From: Novosphingobium sp. 18050
GTDB lineage: Bacteria > Pseudomonadota > Alphaproteobacteria > Sphingomonadales > Sphingomonadaceae
Length of the DNA: 64,000 bases
Assembly (NCBI RefSeq): GCF_902706195.1
Contig: NZ_CACSJO010000007.1
Coordinates: 62,001 to 126,000 of the forward strand
Reading direction: 5' to 3'
This document shows positions 34,066 through 43,983 of this stretch, in pieces; position 1 is the first letter of the stretch, and each line of letters begins with the position of its first letter. The position numbers were made by a program, and so were the translations under genes. The notes under the pieces were generated by a model. It had not been told where the DNA came from. It saw only the letters and a program-made list of their open reading frames with translations, and did not search any database.

Positions 34066-35769
34066 GTGATCCAGCATCGCTTTATCGCCGACGCGGCCCT
34101 GTCCATCTCGTGTGGCCTGCCGCTCGGCGACGAACCTGGCCTGGGCGAACTCACGCTCGGAGGGTTCCTGCGCGAAGTCACCGCGCAGCATTCCGGCCGC
34201 GAGGCGCTGGTGCATGCCCAGCCGGATGGCAAGATCGAACGCTGGTCCTATGCGGACCTTTGGCGGGAAGCCAACGGGGTAGCCAAAGCGCTTGTCGCCG
34301 GCGGGTTCGCGCACGGGGAACGGGTCGGCGTACTCATGACGAACCGGCCCGAATTCCTATCTGCCATCTTCGGCATCGCGCTTGCCGGGGGCGTGGCGGC
34401 GCCGATCGGCACCTTTTCGACGCCCGCCGAGCTGGGCTACCTCATCGAGAAATCGGCGATCTCGACGCTGCTGTTCGAGCGCGCCGTGCTCAAGAAGGAC
34501 TTCCTCGCGGCACTGGCCGAACTCGATAGCCGGATCACCGAGGACACGCCGCAAAGCTTCGCCTCGCTGCGCTTTCCCTTCCTCAGGACGTTGGTCGTGA
34601 TCGGGGAAGGCGCCTGCGGAGCAGTGCAGGACTGGTCCGCCTTCCTCGCGGCGGGTCAAGGGGTGGCGGAAGCTAGCATCGCCGCCCGCGCGGCTGCGGT
34701 CTCGCCGGCCGAAGCCGGCGTTCTGTTCTTCTCGTCGGGGTCCACCGAATTTCCCAAGGGCATCGTATCCTCGCATCGCGGCGTAACCTTGCAGATGTGG
34801 CGCATGGGTCCGCAACAGGGGCTGAGCGATGGCGTCCGTAGCTGGACCGCAAACGGCTTTTTCTGGTCCGGCAACTTCGCGATGATCGTGGGCGGAACGC
34901 TGGCTAAAGGCGGCACCATCGTTCTGCAACGCACGTTCCAGCCCGCCGAGGCACTTACGCTGATGGAGGCGCACAAGGTCCAGTTTCTCTTTGCGTGGCC
35001 GCATCAGTGGGAGCAGCTGATAGCCGCGCCGAATTGGGCCGACGTCGATCTGTCGTCCCTGGTCTATGTTGACGAGGCCTCGCCGATCGCCCGGCACCCG
35101 ACGGTTGAGGTCGATTGGATCGAGCCGCGACATTGTTACGGCAACACAGAGACCTTCACGCTCAGCGCGGCCTACCCTGCCCAGACATCGCGGGAAGAGG
35201 CCGCGGAAAGCCACGGGCTGCCCTTGCCCGGCAATGTCCTGAAGATCGTCGATCCAGTGACGGGCCGAACGATGCCGCTGGGGGAACGCGGCGAACTGGC
35301 GGTCAAGGGGCCGACCCTCATGCTCGGCTATCTCGGCGTTGCCCTCGCCGACACACTCGATGCGGACGGGTTCCTGCGCACCGGGGACGGCGGGTGGCTC
35401 GACGATGCTGGACGACTGCACTGGGAGGGCCGCCTCAACGACATTATCAAGACAGGCGGAGCCAATGTTTCGCCGCTCGAGATCGACGCCGTCATCCGCG
35501 AATACGCGGGCGTAAAGGTCGCGCAGACCGTCGGCGTACCGCACGATACGCTAGGTGAGATCGTGGTGTCCTGCGTCGCCCTGCACGAGCGCGCGCAGGT
35601 CAGCGAGGACCAACTGCGCTCGCACGCGCGAACCAGACTTGCCAGCTACAAGGTCCCTCGCCGGGTGCTGTTTTTCGCGCCCGAGGATCTCGCGGTCACC
35701 GGCAGCAACAAGGTGAAGACGGGCGAGCTGCGCCGGGTCGCGGCAGAAAGGCTAACCATGCAGAACTGA
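34066..35769 (+). CDS. Acyl-CoA synthetase (AMP-dependent, ANL family)
   Basis: The product is 567 residues from GTG 34066. The ANL motifs are present: P-loop FFSSGSTEFPKGI (normally TSGTTGxPKG, here SSGSTEFPKG), the A5 motif region HCYGNTETF, A7 LRTGDGGW, A8 GRLNDIIKTGGANVSP and the catalytic Lys in GSNKVKTGELR. It forms an acyl-AMP then an acyl-CoA from a carboxylic acid. It follows the MaoC gene by 13 bases and is followed by the TonB receptor gene, so it probably activates the substrate taken up there. Confidence 0.92.
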   Translation: MIQHRFIADAALSISCGLPLGDEPGLGELTLGGFLREVTAQHSGREALVHAQPDGKIERWSYADLWREANGVAKALVAGGFAHGERVGVLMTNRPEFLSAIFGIALAGGVAAPIGTFSTPAELGYLIEKSAISTLLFERAVLKKDFLAALAELDSRITEDTPQSFASLRFPFLRTLVVIGEGACGAVQDWSAFLAAGQGVAEASIAARAAAVSPAEAGVLFFSSGSTEFPKGIVSSHRGVTLQMWRMGPQQGLSDGVRSWTANGFFWSGNFAMIVGGTLAKGGTIVLQRTFQPAEALTLMEAHKVQFLFAWPHQWEQLIAAPNWADVDLSSLVYVDEASPIARHPTVEVDWIEPRHCYGNTETFTLSAAYPAQTSREEAAESHGLPLPGNVLKIVDPVTGRTMPLGERGELAVKGPTLMLGYLGVALADTLDADGFLRTGDGGWLDDAGRLHWEGRLNDIIKTGGANVSPLEIDAVIREYAGVKVAQTVGVPHDTLGEIVVSCVALHERAQVSEDQLRSHARTRLASYKVPRRVLFFAPEDLAVTGSNKVKTGELRRVAAERLTMQN

Positions 35770-35842
35770 CAATTCGAGTTTCGTCTGATCGGTCGGAAAG
35801 AGCCGGCGGGCGATGGTTTTCAACCAAGAAGGGGAGGATATT

Positions 35843-38596
35843 ATGATGAAATTCGACAAGAAGCGCGCCGCTTGGCGTTTTGCGATCGGCGTGGCCGGGA
35901 TCGCCCTAATTCCGGGCATGGCGGCGGCGCAGGAAAAAGCACCGCCCGCTGAGGACACCGCAGCCGACCAGATTACGTCGGAGCCGATCGTCGTGACCGG
36001 AACTCTGATCCGCGGCATCGCGCCGGCCGGCAACAACGTCATCGGCGTTACCAGCGAGCAGATCACCGCGACCGGCGCCGCTTCGACAAGCCAGGTTCTC
36101 GCCAGCGTTCCGCAGGTGGGCAACTTCTTCAACGCCCTGCCAGCGGGCGTATCACCCCAAGCGGGTGCGAACGCCTCCAATCCGATCAACCGGCCCAACC
36201 TGCGCAACCTGCCGGGCTCCAATACCAGCGGCGGCGCGCAGACGCTTGTCCTATTCGACGGCCAGCGTGTGGTGGGTGCAGGCATCCAGCAGGTCGCGGT
36301 CGATCCCGACATCATCGCACCCGGCGTCATCGCACGCGTCGAAGCAATGACGGATGGCGGTTCGGCCGTTTACGGCTCGGACGCGCTTGGCGGCGTGCTC
36401 AACTTCGTCACCCGCGACCGCTTCAATGGCGTGCAGGTCGATGCCCGCTATGGCCTGGGCGATAACTATAAGTCGGTCGATGCCAGCGCGATGGCCGGCA
36501 AGGATTGGGGCTCGGGCGGTTTTTACGTCGCTTATGGCTATTCTCACCACGATAGCGTCTTCGGTTCAGACCGTGACTGGGTCAAACAGATCAACTGGGA
36601 CACCAACGTGCCGACCGGGCGCAATTGCGCCGCGCCCAACGTCAGCGTCGGAACGGCGACTTACGTCCCGTCGGGTGCCGGACTGACTGCAGGTGGACCC
36701 AATGCCTGCGATTTCTCGGACACGGTTGCCATTTATCCCACCTCGACGCTGCACACGGTCTTTGCCCGCCTTAACCAGCATCTGTCAGACTCGGTCCGTT
36801 TCGATGTGACGGCGCTTTATGCGAACCGCGCCATCGAGGCCGTCGGCGGCACGCTGGGGACCGGCGCGTTGAGCACGGGCGGCACCGGGCAGGCAACGCT
36901 TACCGCAGCATCCCCGTACTACCGCCCGACCGGCGATGCCAACACCGGCCTCCCGCAAGTCGTACGGTACGATTACAGCCCCCTGTTCGGCGCTCGCTCC
37001 GCCACGCAGGAAACCAACCTGGAAACATGGCGTGTCGCACCTTCGATCTCGATCGAACTCGGCTCGGACTGGGAACTGAGCGGCCTGTTCAGCTACGGCA
37101 TCGCCACCACCTCGTTCCGCAACGCGCAGATCAGCACGACCGCGCAGGCCGCCGCGCTCGCGTCGGGGGCGTTGAACCCTTACAACGTCGGCGCCGCCAG
37201 CCCTGCTACGGCCGCCAGCCTGCTGCGCTATGCCGAGGGCGTAGGACGCAACGAACTGTTCGATTATCGTGCGATCGCGAACGGTCCGCTGTTCGCGGTC
37301 CCGGGTGGGTCGGTCAAGGCGGCCGTCGGCTATGAACACATGCAGGATAATTTCCAGCGCCGGACCACCAACGCCACCACCTACGTGTTCCAGGACCCCA
37401 CCAGCTACACGCAGAAGGTCGATTCGGTGTTTGGCGAGTTGCAGGTGCCGATCGTCGGCAGCGCCAACGAAATGTCCTTCCTCAACGAACTGTCGCTATC
37501 CGCATCGGCCCGCTACGACAAATACAGCGACTTCGGCGACACGTTCAATCCCAAGTTCGCCGCCACGCTGCGCCCCGTCGAGTGGATCGCGATCCGTGGC
37601 AATTGGGGCAAGTCCTTCACCGCACCGTCACCGGTCGATCAGCTCGGCGTTCTGGCATCGGCTGTCGCCACGGTACCGGCGGCATTCCTGCGCACGCCGC
37701 CCGGCGTGACGGCAGGGCCTGGCGAGGTGGGCCTTTTCGTTTCCGGCACCGCGCCCGGTCTGCAGCCTCAGAAAGCGACCAACTGGTCAGTTGGCGTGGA
37801 AATCGAGCCGCCTTTCGTTTCGGGGCTCACGCTCAATGCCAGCTACTACAATATCGACCTGTCCGGCACAATCGGGCGACCGGTGACGAGCGCCGATCTC
37901 ACCGATTACTATGCCAACTTCCCGCAGCTCTACTCGGTGCGGCCCACAGGTCAGGAACTCGCCGCCTACCTGACCCAGTTCAACCCGGCCAACTTCAACT
38001 TCACGGTCGCCAACCCGACCTCGACCGCCCAGGCGCTCATCACTGCGGGCGGGGTCACCACTCCGGTCCTGGTTTCCCTCGACACCCGGTCGCGGAACCT
38101 GGGAACCGCGAAGCTTGATGGCATCGACTTCAGTGCCAACTACGTGATCGACACCAGCTTCGCCTCCTTCGATGCGAGTGCATCGGGCAACTATCGCCTG
38201 TCGCAGAAGTCACGGGCCCTGCCCTCGCTTCCGGTTGCGGACGACCTGGCGTTCAACACGCCCGTGTTCCGTATGCAGGGTACTCTCGGAACGACGATCG
38301 GCGGCCTTCGCGCGCAGGTCACCTGGAACCACACCTCCGGCTACAAGCGTGGTACGGTCGAATTCGGCCAGACCAAAGTGTCCGCGTTCGATGCCATCAA
38401 TCTTTTCTTCAAATATGACGTGAAGTCCGATTCAGCGCTGATGAACGACCTGTCGTTCACGCTGAACGTCCAGAACCTGTTCGATGTCGACCCGCCTGAA
38501 TTCCGCAGCGCGACCGGGTTGGGTTACGACGCAACCCAGGGCTCTGCCTTCTCGATCGGCCGCATCGTGCAGTTTGGCATGCGCAAGAACTTCTAA
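35843..38596 (+). CDS. TonB-dependent receptor
   Basis: The product is 917 residues from ATG 35843, with GGGGAGG 6 bases upstream. Signal peptide ending PGMAAAQ; plug entry EPIVVTGTLIRGIAPAGNNVIG; plug core IARVEAMTDGGSAVYGSDALGG; barrel C-terminus ending FSIGRIVQFGMRKNF with the terminal Phe needed for assembly. The VVTGTLIRG start is of the group with many sphingomonad and xanthomonad receptors for carbohydrates or large ligands. It ends the rightward AraC-MaoC-ligase-receptor set and is followed by a strong terminator. Confidence 0.93.
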   Translation: MMKFDKKRAAWRFAIGVAGIALIPGMAAAQEKAPPAEDTAADQITSEPIVVTGTLIRGIAPAGNNVIGVTSEQITATGAASTSQVLASVPQVGNFFNALPAGVSPQAGANASNPINRPNLRNLPGSNTSGGAQTLVLFDGQRVVGAGIQQVAVDPDIIAPGVIARVEAMTDGGSAVYGSDALGGVLNFVTRDRFNGVQVDARYGLGDNYKSVDASAMAGKDWGSGGFYVAYGYSHHDSVFGSDRDWVKQINWDTNVPTGRNCAAPNVSVGTATYVPSGAGLTAGGPNACDFSDTVAIYPTSTLHTVFARLNQHLSDSVRFDVTALYANRAIEAVGGTLGTGALSTGGTGQATLTAASPYYRPTGDANTGLPQVVRYDYSPLFGARSATQETNLETWRVAPSISIELGSDWELSGLFSYGIATTSFRNAQISTTAQAAALASGALNPYNVGAASPATAASLLRYAEGVGRNELFDYRAIANGPLFAVPGGSVKAAVGYEHMQDNFQRRTTNATTYVFQDPTSYTQKVDSVFGELQVPIVGSANEMSFLNELSLSASARYDKYSDFGDTFNPKFAATLRPVEWIAIRGNWGKSFTAPSPVDQLGVLASAVATVPAAFLRTPPGVTAGPGEVGLFVSGTAPGLQPQKATNWSVGVEIEPPFVSGLTLNASYYNIDLSGTIGRPVTSADLTDYYANFPQLYSVRPTGQELAAYLTQFNPANFNFTVANPTSTAQALITAGGVTTPVLVSLDTRSRNLGTAKLDGIDFSANYVIDTSFASFDASASGNYRLSQKSRALPSLPVADDLAFNTPVFRMQGTLGTTIGGLRAQVTWNHTSGYKRGTVEFGQTKVSAFDAINLFFKYDVKSDSALMNDLSFTLNVQNLFDVDPPEFRSATGLGYDATQGSAFSIGRIVQFGMRKNF

Positions 38597-38650
38597 CCGC
38601 AAGCGGCGGGCCGGACCACTGGTCCGGCCCCGCCCGAGCACAACGAAGAA

Positions 38651-38683
38651 ACGGCTCCGGGGAAAACCCCGGAGCCGTTTTTT
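38651..38683 (+). terminator. Strong rho-independent terminator after the TonB receptor
   Basis: A perfect 12-bp stem (38651-38662 with 38667-38678), 4-base AAAA loop, followed by six T residues, 55 bases after the receptor stop and before the convergent hydrolase gene. Confidence 0.9.
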
Positions 38684-38710
38684 GATTGATCGAAAACGAT
38701 GGCGCCGAGG

Positions 38711-40876
38711 CTACTTCACCACGACACGGACCCTGCCCAAGTTCATGATCCGACCGTACGGGCTGCCGACTTCCGCTTCGCGCTGGGCCGTCACGCGTAG
38801 CCCCACAAAATAGGTTCCCGGCGCCGCGAAAGCGTGGGTAACGCTTACCACCGCGCTCCCGTCCTTGCGAAACTCGAGAACCGCGGGATCGGCGAAGCGC
38901 CCCTTGCCCTCGAAATCCCACTCCCCGCCCACAATGCGCCCCGTACCGTCCGGAACACGGGCCTCGGCCGTCAGGGTGACCGGCTTTCCGGCCGCGACTT
39001 CGGCACGCGTGGCACCATCCGCCTGCAGGCCCACGACCGGCTGAATGCCCAGCCGGGCAGCCGCCGTCGGGGGCAAAAGAACCTGCCCATCTGTGATGGA
39101 ATAGGCAGTACTCGGCGCCGGTGCGATGCCCTTTTCGACCCACGCGCTGACGTCGAGGAGCGCCTGCTGCAGCACGCCGGTGAAGGTCACCAGTTCGGCG
39201 CTGCCCTGACCGCCATGTTCGGCATGCTCGGTAAACCACACCCGGAAGGCGCCGTCGGCTTTCGCGGCGAGGTGCTCGCGGACCTTCTTACGATACCAGT
39301 CCGCGCCCCATGGCCAGGCGGCCGTATCCGAAAGGTTCTCTACGAGAATAACCTTGCCGCCAATCCTCCCAGTGGGCACGGCGCCCGCCGCACCGATCGC
39401 GAACTGCGGACCGAGCAGCTTGGCCCGCTGGGGTCCCAGCGGTTTGCCATCCGGGCCTCGATACTGGTTCCATGTGTAGAAGTCCGGCGTGGGCACCTGA
39501 TGCCGGTGATAGGTCTGGGCGGCCAGCCAGTTCGAGTTGTCTATCTGCACTTCGTCGCCGGCGGCGAGTTTGGCGAGACTGGCCGGATCGTTGCTCTGCA
39601 GGATGACGATCTTTCCGTCGAGCCGCTGCAGCCGCAGCAGCGCTCCCGCCGCTCCGCCGCTGTTGACCTTCAAATCCGCAGCACTGCCGAAGTCACGCTG
39701 CGGGACGACGTCGAGTTCAATGGCGACCGGCAATTCGCTCCCACCTGGACCCAGGAGCGCCTGCCAGGCGAGTTCCGCCGTGCCGCGCGCCTGGCCCATC
39801 TGCGGTTTGAGAGTGATACCGAGCCGGTTCGCATCGGCTGCCATGATGAGCCGCACGACCTTCGCTTTTTGCTGGATCCTTGCGTCGCGCAGGGACTTGG
39901 GCGGGTCGAAGCCTTCATAGCCAGGCTTGGTCCAGAAATCGGTGAAGTACGTCGGGTCGGCCGCTAGCATGCCGGGATAGAGCACCGGAAAGGCCCCGAC
40001 GTAGCCGCGGGCGAGAGCGCGCAGCTCGGGCAAGGGATAGCCGAAGTTCAGGATCTCCCGGAGCGCCGAGCTCTGCTCCGCGTCCAGCCCTTTGTATGGG
40101 TCGCCTGTTCCACCGACGTCGAAGGCGTCGATGATACCGGGCAGTTTGTCTCCAAGGACCCGATAGGCGTAGAGCGGCGCGGTGAAATTGTACGGCGTCG
40201 CCATCGACGAGCCCATCACAAAGGGGACTGCTCCGTCCCAGACACCGGCAGTGTTCTCTATGCTGCCCACGGTCCGATACGCGCCGCCACTGCCGCCCCA
40301 GATGTAGCCGAAGGGGCGCTTGCCCCCGTACATCCTGGCCGCGACGACGCGGGAGAATTGCGCCGCCGCTGCATTGGCCCGATAAGCGCCGATAGTGGGG
40401 TCGGTCGCGTAGGCGGGTCCTGAATTGGCACTTGCCCCGCCGCCGTTGGTCTCGATGTAATAGCCGCCGTGTTTCACCGCGAAACCGATATTGCCTCCGC
40501 CGTCGCGGGTATCCTTCTGCGCAAGGTTTTCGCTGTCGGGCACCGGGGTGACATATTCGAAGAAGCGCCCCTCGTAATTTTCCTTGGGCGGGAAGTAGAA
40601 GGAAAAGCGCATGTCGGTGCCCGTGAAGCCGCCATGCACGTAACGGTGCCGCACCGGTGCATCGCGCCATTCGTCGATGTCGATATAGGGTTTCGTGAAG
40701 AGGGGATCTGCGGCCACTCCCGGCGGCACGGCGTCGGGCCAAGCCGTCACTTTTGGGGCAGGTTGGGCCGCCGGAGATGCTCCTTCAACCGCAGTGGCAC
40801 CGGCCAGAAGACTGATGACGATGCATAGCGCCGTCCCAAGACCGGCGCGCGAACGAAACGTGGCTAAACGGGCCAT
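38711..40876 (-). CDS. Secreted PKD-domain hydrolase-like protein (family uncertain)
   Basis: The product is 721 residues from ATG 40876 (AAGGGAGAAG upstream). It has a signal peptide (CIVISLLAGATAVEGA), a large N-terminal domain with a possible alpha/beta-hydrolase nucleophile elbow (YIWGGSGGAYRT, Ser about residue 197) and the HGGYYIETNGGGA stretch, and a C-terminal PKD domain (GEWDFEGKGRF to GTYFVGLRV, about residues 620-715). The layout suggests an exported esterase of polymers or esters, tannase/feruloyl-esterase-like by general appearance only. It stands alone between a convergent receptor gene and the sulfotransferase. Confidence 0.7.
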   Translation of the reverse strand: MARLATFRSRAGLGTALCIVISLLAGATAVEGASPAAQPAPKVTAWPDAVPPGVAADPLFTKPYIDIDEWRDAPVRHRYVHGGFTGTDMRFSFYFPPKENYEGRFFEYVTPVPDSENLAQKDTRDGGGNIGFAVKHGGYYIETNGGGASANSGPAYATDPTIGAYRANAAAAQFSRVVAARMYGGKRPFGYIWGGSGGAYRTVGSIENTAGVWDGAVPFVMGSSMATPYNFTAPLYAYRVLGDKLPGIIDAFDVGGTGDPYKGLDAEQSSALREILNFGYPLPELRALARGYVGAFPVLYPGMLAADPTYFTDFWTKPGYEGFDPPKSLRDARIQQKAKVVRLIMAADANRLGITLKPQMGQARGTAELAWQALLGPGGSELPVAIELDVVPQRDFGSAADLKVNSGGAAGALLRLQRLDGKIVILQSNDPASLAKLAAGDEVQIDNSNWLAAQTYHRHQVPTPDFYTWNQYRGPDGKPLGPQRAKLLGPQFAIGAAGAVPTGRIGGKVILVENLSDTAAWPWGADWYRKKVREHLAAKADGAFRVWFTEHAEHGGQGSAELVTFTGVLQQALLDVSAWVEKGIAPAPSTAYSITDGQVLLPPTAAARLGIQPVVGLQADGATRAEVAAGKPVTLTAEARVPDGTGRIVGGEWDFEGKGRFADPAVLEFRKDGSAVVSVTHAFAAPGTYFVGLRVTAQREAEVGSPYGRIMNLGRVRVVVK

Positions 40877-41046
40877 CTTCTCTCCCTTGCTTTGTTTTTT
40901 CTTGCGATCTGCAAATAGTGCCGCTGGCAAGGCCAGGCACAAAGCTGAACCGTATCGTCCACGCGAATATGCGGGCAGCGCGTTCGTCGGCAGCCACCTG
41001 GCCTCATGAGCCGGCGTACCGGCCCTGGCGTCCTCTTCGAGGCCCT

Positions 41047-42192
41047 TCAGGCGCGAACAGCGATCTGATACTGCTCGATGTATTCGCGGAAATGGTCGCG
41101 AACACCGTCTTGGCTTAGGCCATATTCGGCGAGATCATACTGGTGGGAGCCATGCTTGCCCTTGGGGTTGCCCGCAAGGTAAGCTTCCATGCCAGTCCGG
41201 GCAGCAGCAGTCAGCGGCTCATCGAAGCGTCGGTAGATCGACTCGGCCGTCGCGAGCGGATCGCGCACGAGATCGCGATACTGCACATCGAAGACCACGT
41301 CAGCGCCGTGCCGCGCCCGGTAGTTATTCACCCGCGCGATCATGAGATCGAATGTCTCCAGCAGGTTCTGGCCAATGGCCCGCAGATCGACCTGAGCGCT
41401 GTACATGCGTCGCACTTCCTTGAGCAGGCTGCACGCCGATCCAAGAACCTCCGCAGGATCGCGATGGGTCATGACAAGCTGCGCGTCGGGAAACTCCGCC
41501 GTCAGCGCATCGAGAAACAGGGGATGCCACGGGTTTTTGAGCGTCCAACGGCCGGGAGCTTCTGCCTGAAGAAGCTGAAGCAGGCGCTTCTCGTAGCGAA
41601 ACGCGGGACCGTAGTCGGCCTCGTACAGGAACCAGCGGTGATAGCTGGGGATGTCGGCTTGGGAATCGAAGACCTGGGCACAGAACGAGGGGGCCATCGC
41701 GAACTGGCATTCCGTAGGACTATCGGCATCCTCGTAGTGAATCGCTGCGATCTGCGGTGCGAATTGTAGGCCCTGTTGGGTTTTTACGTGACAGGCATCG
41801 AAACGAGGACCGCCGTGCAACTCGTCAGGGTGCGGAGGAGGTACCGAGTCGAATGCTTCCCACCGTAGGAACGACCGGCGGGCAGGATCCGCCTCGAGAA
41901 GATTGATCGCGAGAGTCGTCCCCGTCCGCGGCAAGCCGAAGACGAAAAGGGGTTTGTCGACCGGACGGTCCAGAAGTTCAGGATGGCGCGCTAGCCAATT
42001 TTCCACCCGCATCCGGTTGGCCAGGGCAGCGACCAGCGCGTCAACCGACCTTTGCATTCCCGTTTCGGTGAATCCGGCTTCCTGCTGGTAAGCGTTCAGA
42101 AGAACTGTCAGGCCCTCTAGGATTTCAGGGTCCCCAAAGTCCTTCAGCCCGGTCAGCTCGCTTGCTGCCGCGACGATATCCTCAGCCCGCAT
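41047..42192 (-). CDS. PAPS-type sulfotransferase family protein
   Basis: The product is 381 residues from ATG 42192; a GTG at 42240 is an alternative. It contains the 5'-phosphosulfate-binding loop FVFGLPRTGTT and the 3'-phosphate-binding segment THRDPAEVLGSA, with the acceptor-site region between. Members of this bacterial branch transfer sulfuryl from PAPS to hydroxyls, or are uncharacterised. It sits upstream of the isomerase-GntR genes on the opposite strand; a copy of the GTATYCTC motif lies in the divergent gap (42258-42269). It is one of two sulfotransferases in this window. Confidence 0.85.
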   Translation of the reverse strand: MRAEDIVAAASELTGLKDFGDPEILEGLTVLLNAYQQEAGFTETGMQRSVDALVAALANRMRVENWLARHPELLDRPVDKPLFVFGLPRTGTTLAINLLEADPARRSFLRWEAFDSVPPPHPDELHGGPRFDACHVKTQQGLQFAPQIAAIHYEDADSPTECQFAMAPSFCAQVFDSQADIPSYHRWFLYEADYGPAFRYEKRLLQLLQAEAPGRWTLKNPWHPLFLDALTAEFPDAQLVMTHRDPAEVLGSACSLLKEVRRMYSAQVDLRAIGQNLLETFDLMIARVNNYRARHGADVVFDVQYRDLVRDPLATAESIYRRFDEPLTAAARTGMEAYLAGNPKGKHGSHQYDLAEYGLSQDGVRDHFREYIEQYQIAVRA

Positions 42193-42390
42193 CTCTTTCA
42201 CCGTCTTCCTGCCAAGGTGCCTGAAGCACCGATGCTTCACACGACCATGCGATCATTGAGAATACTTTAGAAGGAACGTTGCATCATGACGGCGATATCG
42301 CTTACCCAAATCCAATAAAAGTATCCTCTATCCTCCCGCAATGGTGTGATGAGACCAACGGGATCGGTTTGGCGACGAGGGACTACGGAC
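42193..42390. promoter_or_regulatory. Divergent region with two operator-like motifs
   Basis: The gap between the sulfotransferase and isomerase genes holds TAAAAGTATCCTCT at 42316-42329 (plus strand) and TAAAGTATTCTC on the minus strand (42258-42269). The first 14-mer is identical to one upstream of the MFS gene (minus strand, 44184-44197), suggesting binding by the GntR-type regulator encoded downstream. Confidence 0.6.
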
Positions 42391-43194
42391 ATGAACCGGC
42401 TTGGAATCGATTCTCAGACAGTGTTCGGAATGCCCCCCGCCGATCACATCGATCTGGCGGCGCGACTTGGCTGCGGGCATATCTCCATCGGCCTTGGCCC
42501 GGTCCCGTGGCAGCTCGCGCAATTCGCGCCGTGGTCATTGCGTGAAGCGAGATCCGTACGACTCGAAGTGGTGCAACGGGCCGCTGATAACGGGATAAGC
42601 CTGTCGCTCGGCGAAGGATTTGCGATCCGCCCGGGCTCTTCCGTTGCCGGACTCGACAAGGATCTCGACCACATGACCGAATTGGGCGTGGTCGCGGTCG
42701 GCACGGTGGCCATCGAAACTGATCGTTCGCGGGCCATGGACGAACTGGCGATGTTTGCATCGATGACCCACGAACGCGGCCTGGACCTTTATCTCGAATT
42801 TGCCCCTCCTCACGCGTTTCCCAACCTCCATCATGCCCTGTTGGCACTAAGAGTACTTGGATCGCCCCACGCGAAGCTGATCATCGACGCCATGCACCTT
42901 TTCCGCTGCGGCAACAGCGTGGAACAGGTTGCGCAACTGGCCCCGTCGCTTATTGGACGCGTGCAGATGTCGGACGCGGCCATGGTCGGCTCGGGCAAGC
43001 CCTACATGGAGGAGGCGTGCTTCGAGCGATCCCTTCCCGGCGAGGGGGAACTCCCCTTGCAGGCTCTGGCGGCAGTGCTCCCCCCGCGCGTCCCGGTCTG
43101 CCTTGAAGTGCCAAATCGGGGTAGGGCTGCCGACATCGCCACCCTCGAGGAATACGCCGGGCAGGCGATGCAACGCGTCCGTGCCCTGTTCTGA
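42391..43194 (+). CDS. TIM-barrel sugar-phosphate isomerase/epimerase family protein
   Basis: The product is 267 residues from ATG 42391. The AP-endonuclease-2-like barrel is shown by LAARLGCGHISIGLGP, then GTVAIETDRSRAMDEL, LYLEFAPPHAF (metal Glu), LIIDAMHLFRCG (His) and VQMSDAAM, ending VPVCLEVPNRG. Metal-binding positions look intact. This fold serves isomerases, epimerases and dehydratases of sugars or polyols. It is followed 48 bases later by the GntR regulator gene, so the two are likely co-transcribed. Confidence 0.82.
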   Translation: MNRLGIDSQTVFGMPPADHIDLAARLGCGHISIGLGPVPWQLAQFAPWSLREARSVRLEVVQRAADNGISLSLGEGFAIRPGSSVAGLDKDLDHMTELGVVAVGTVAIETDRSRAMDELAMFASMTHERGLDLYLEFAPPHAFPNLHHALLALRVLGSPHAKLIIDAMHLFRCGNSVEQVAQLAPSLIGRVQMSDAAMVGSGKPYMEEACFERSLPGEGELPLQALAAVLPPRVPVCLEVPNRGRAADIATLEEYAGQAMQRVRALF

Positions 43195-43242
43195 AGCACT
43201 CGCACTGGACCGCCACGCGCGTTCTGTGCTTGAGGTATATTC

Positions 43243-43983
43243 ATGAGCACTGCCGCGAAAAGCCGTACCCCCCTCGAAGTTGCCGCGGAACGCCTTCGCG
43301 AAATTTCACTCGCCAGTCCGGAAGGCACTCTCCTCGGGAGCGAAGAAGCGCTTATCGTTCAGTTGGGCTGCGCCCGCGCCACAGTGCGCCAAGTGGCCCG
43401 CCTGCTCGAGCGCGAGGGCCTTCTAAGAGTGCGCCGCGGCATGAATGGCGGCTATTTCAGCGCACGTCCGGACGCCGACACGATTGAAGCGACTGTCAGC
43501 GCCTATCTCGAAACCCTCGACATGGAACCCAGTGATGTGACGGTGCTTGCCTCCGCCCTTTGGGTGGAAGCGGTGCGCAAAGCGGCAAGCCGGGATCCCC
43601 ACGTGATCGAGCCGGCATGCAGCCACCTGAAGGAGAAAATCGGGTCGCTCAGAGATGACGCAACCTTCGATGCAGTCAGGGTCCTCGAACGCGAAACGCA
43701 GGACGCGATCTTCGCGCTGGCGCAGAGCGAATACATCAAGCTCATTTTTGATATCAATTCGGCCTTCTCCCGGCGCCGCTTCGCAGAGCCGATCGAAGAC
43801 AACGCGAGCGCTGAGCATCGCCTGTTCGTGCGCGAGTGGCGGAACGCGAAACTGCTCGAACTCACCGCGATCGGCCTAGGTGACGGCGAACTTGCGGTGC
43901 TTGGCGCTCAGCTGAGCCGCAAGATCTGGCATTCGCGGCTAAAGCGCCGCTTCGTCGAACTCGAACTCTCAGCGCGAGCGTGA
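43243..43983 (+). CDS. GntR family transcriptional regulator (FadR subfamily)
   Basis: The product is 246 residues. The winged HTH is at about residues 30-75 (EALIVQLGCARATVRQVARLL, then EREGLLRVRRGMNGGYF). The C-terminal FCD-like effector domain is all-helical with His and Asp possible metal or ligand residues. It follows the isomerase gene by 48 bases. Because the same GTATCCTYT-type motif lies upstream of this unit, the MFS gene and the sulfotransferase, it is the best candidate for their repressor. Confidence 0.88.
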   Translation: MSTAAKSRTPLEVAAERLREISLASPEGTLLGSEEALIVQLGCARATVRQVARLLEREGLLRVRRGMNGGYFSARPDADTIEATVSAYLETLDMEPSDVTVLASALWVEAVRKAASRDPHVIEPACSHLKEKIGSLRDDATFDAVRVLERETQDAIFALAQSEYIKLIFDINSAFSRRRFAEPIEDNASAEHRLFVREWRNAKLLELTAIGLGDGELAVLGAQLSRKIWHSRLKRRFVELELSARA

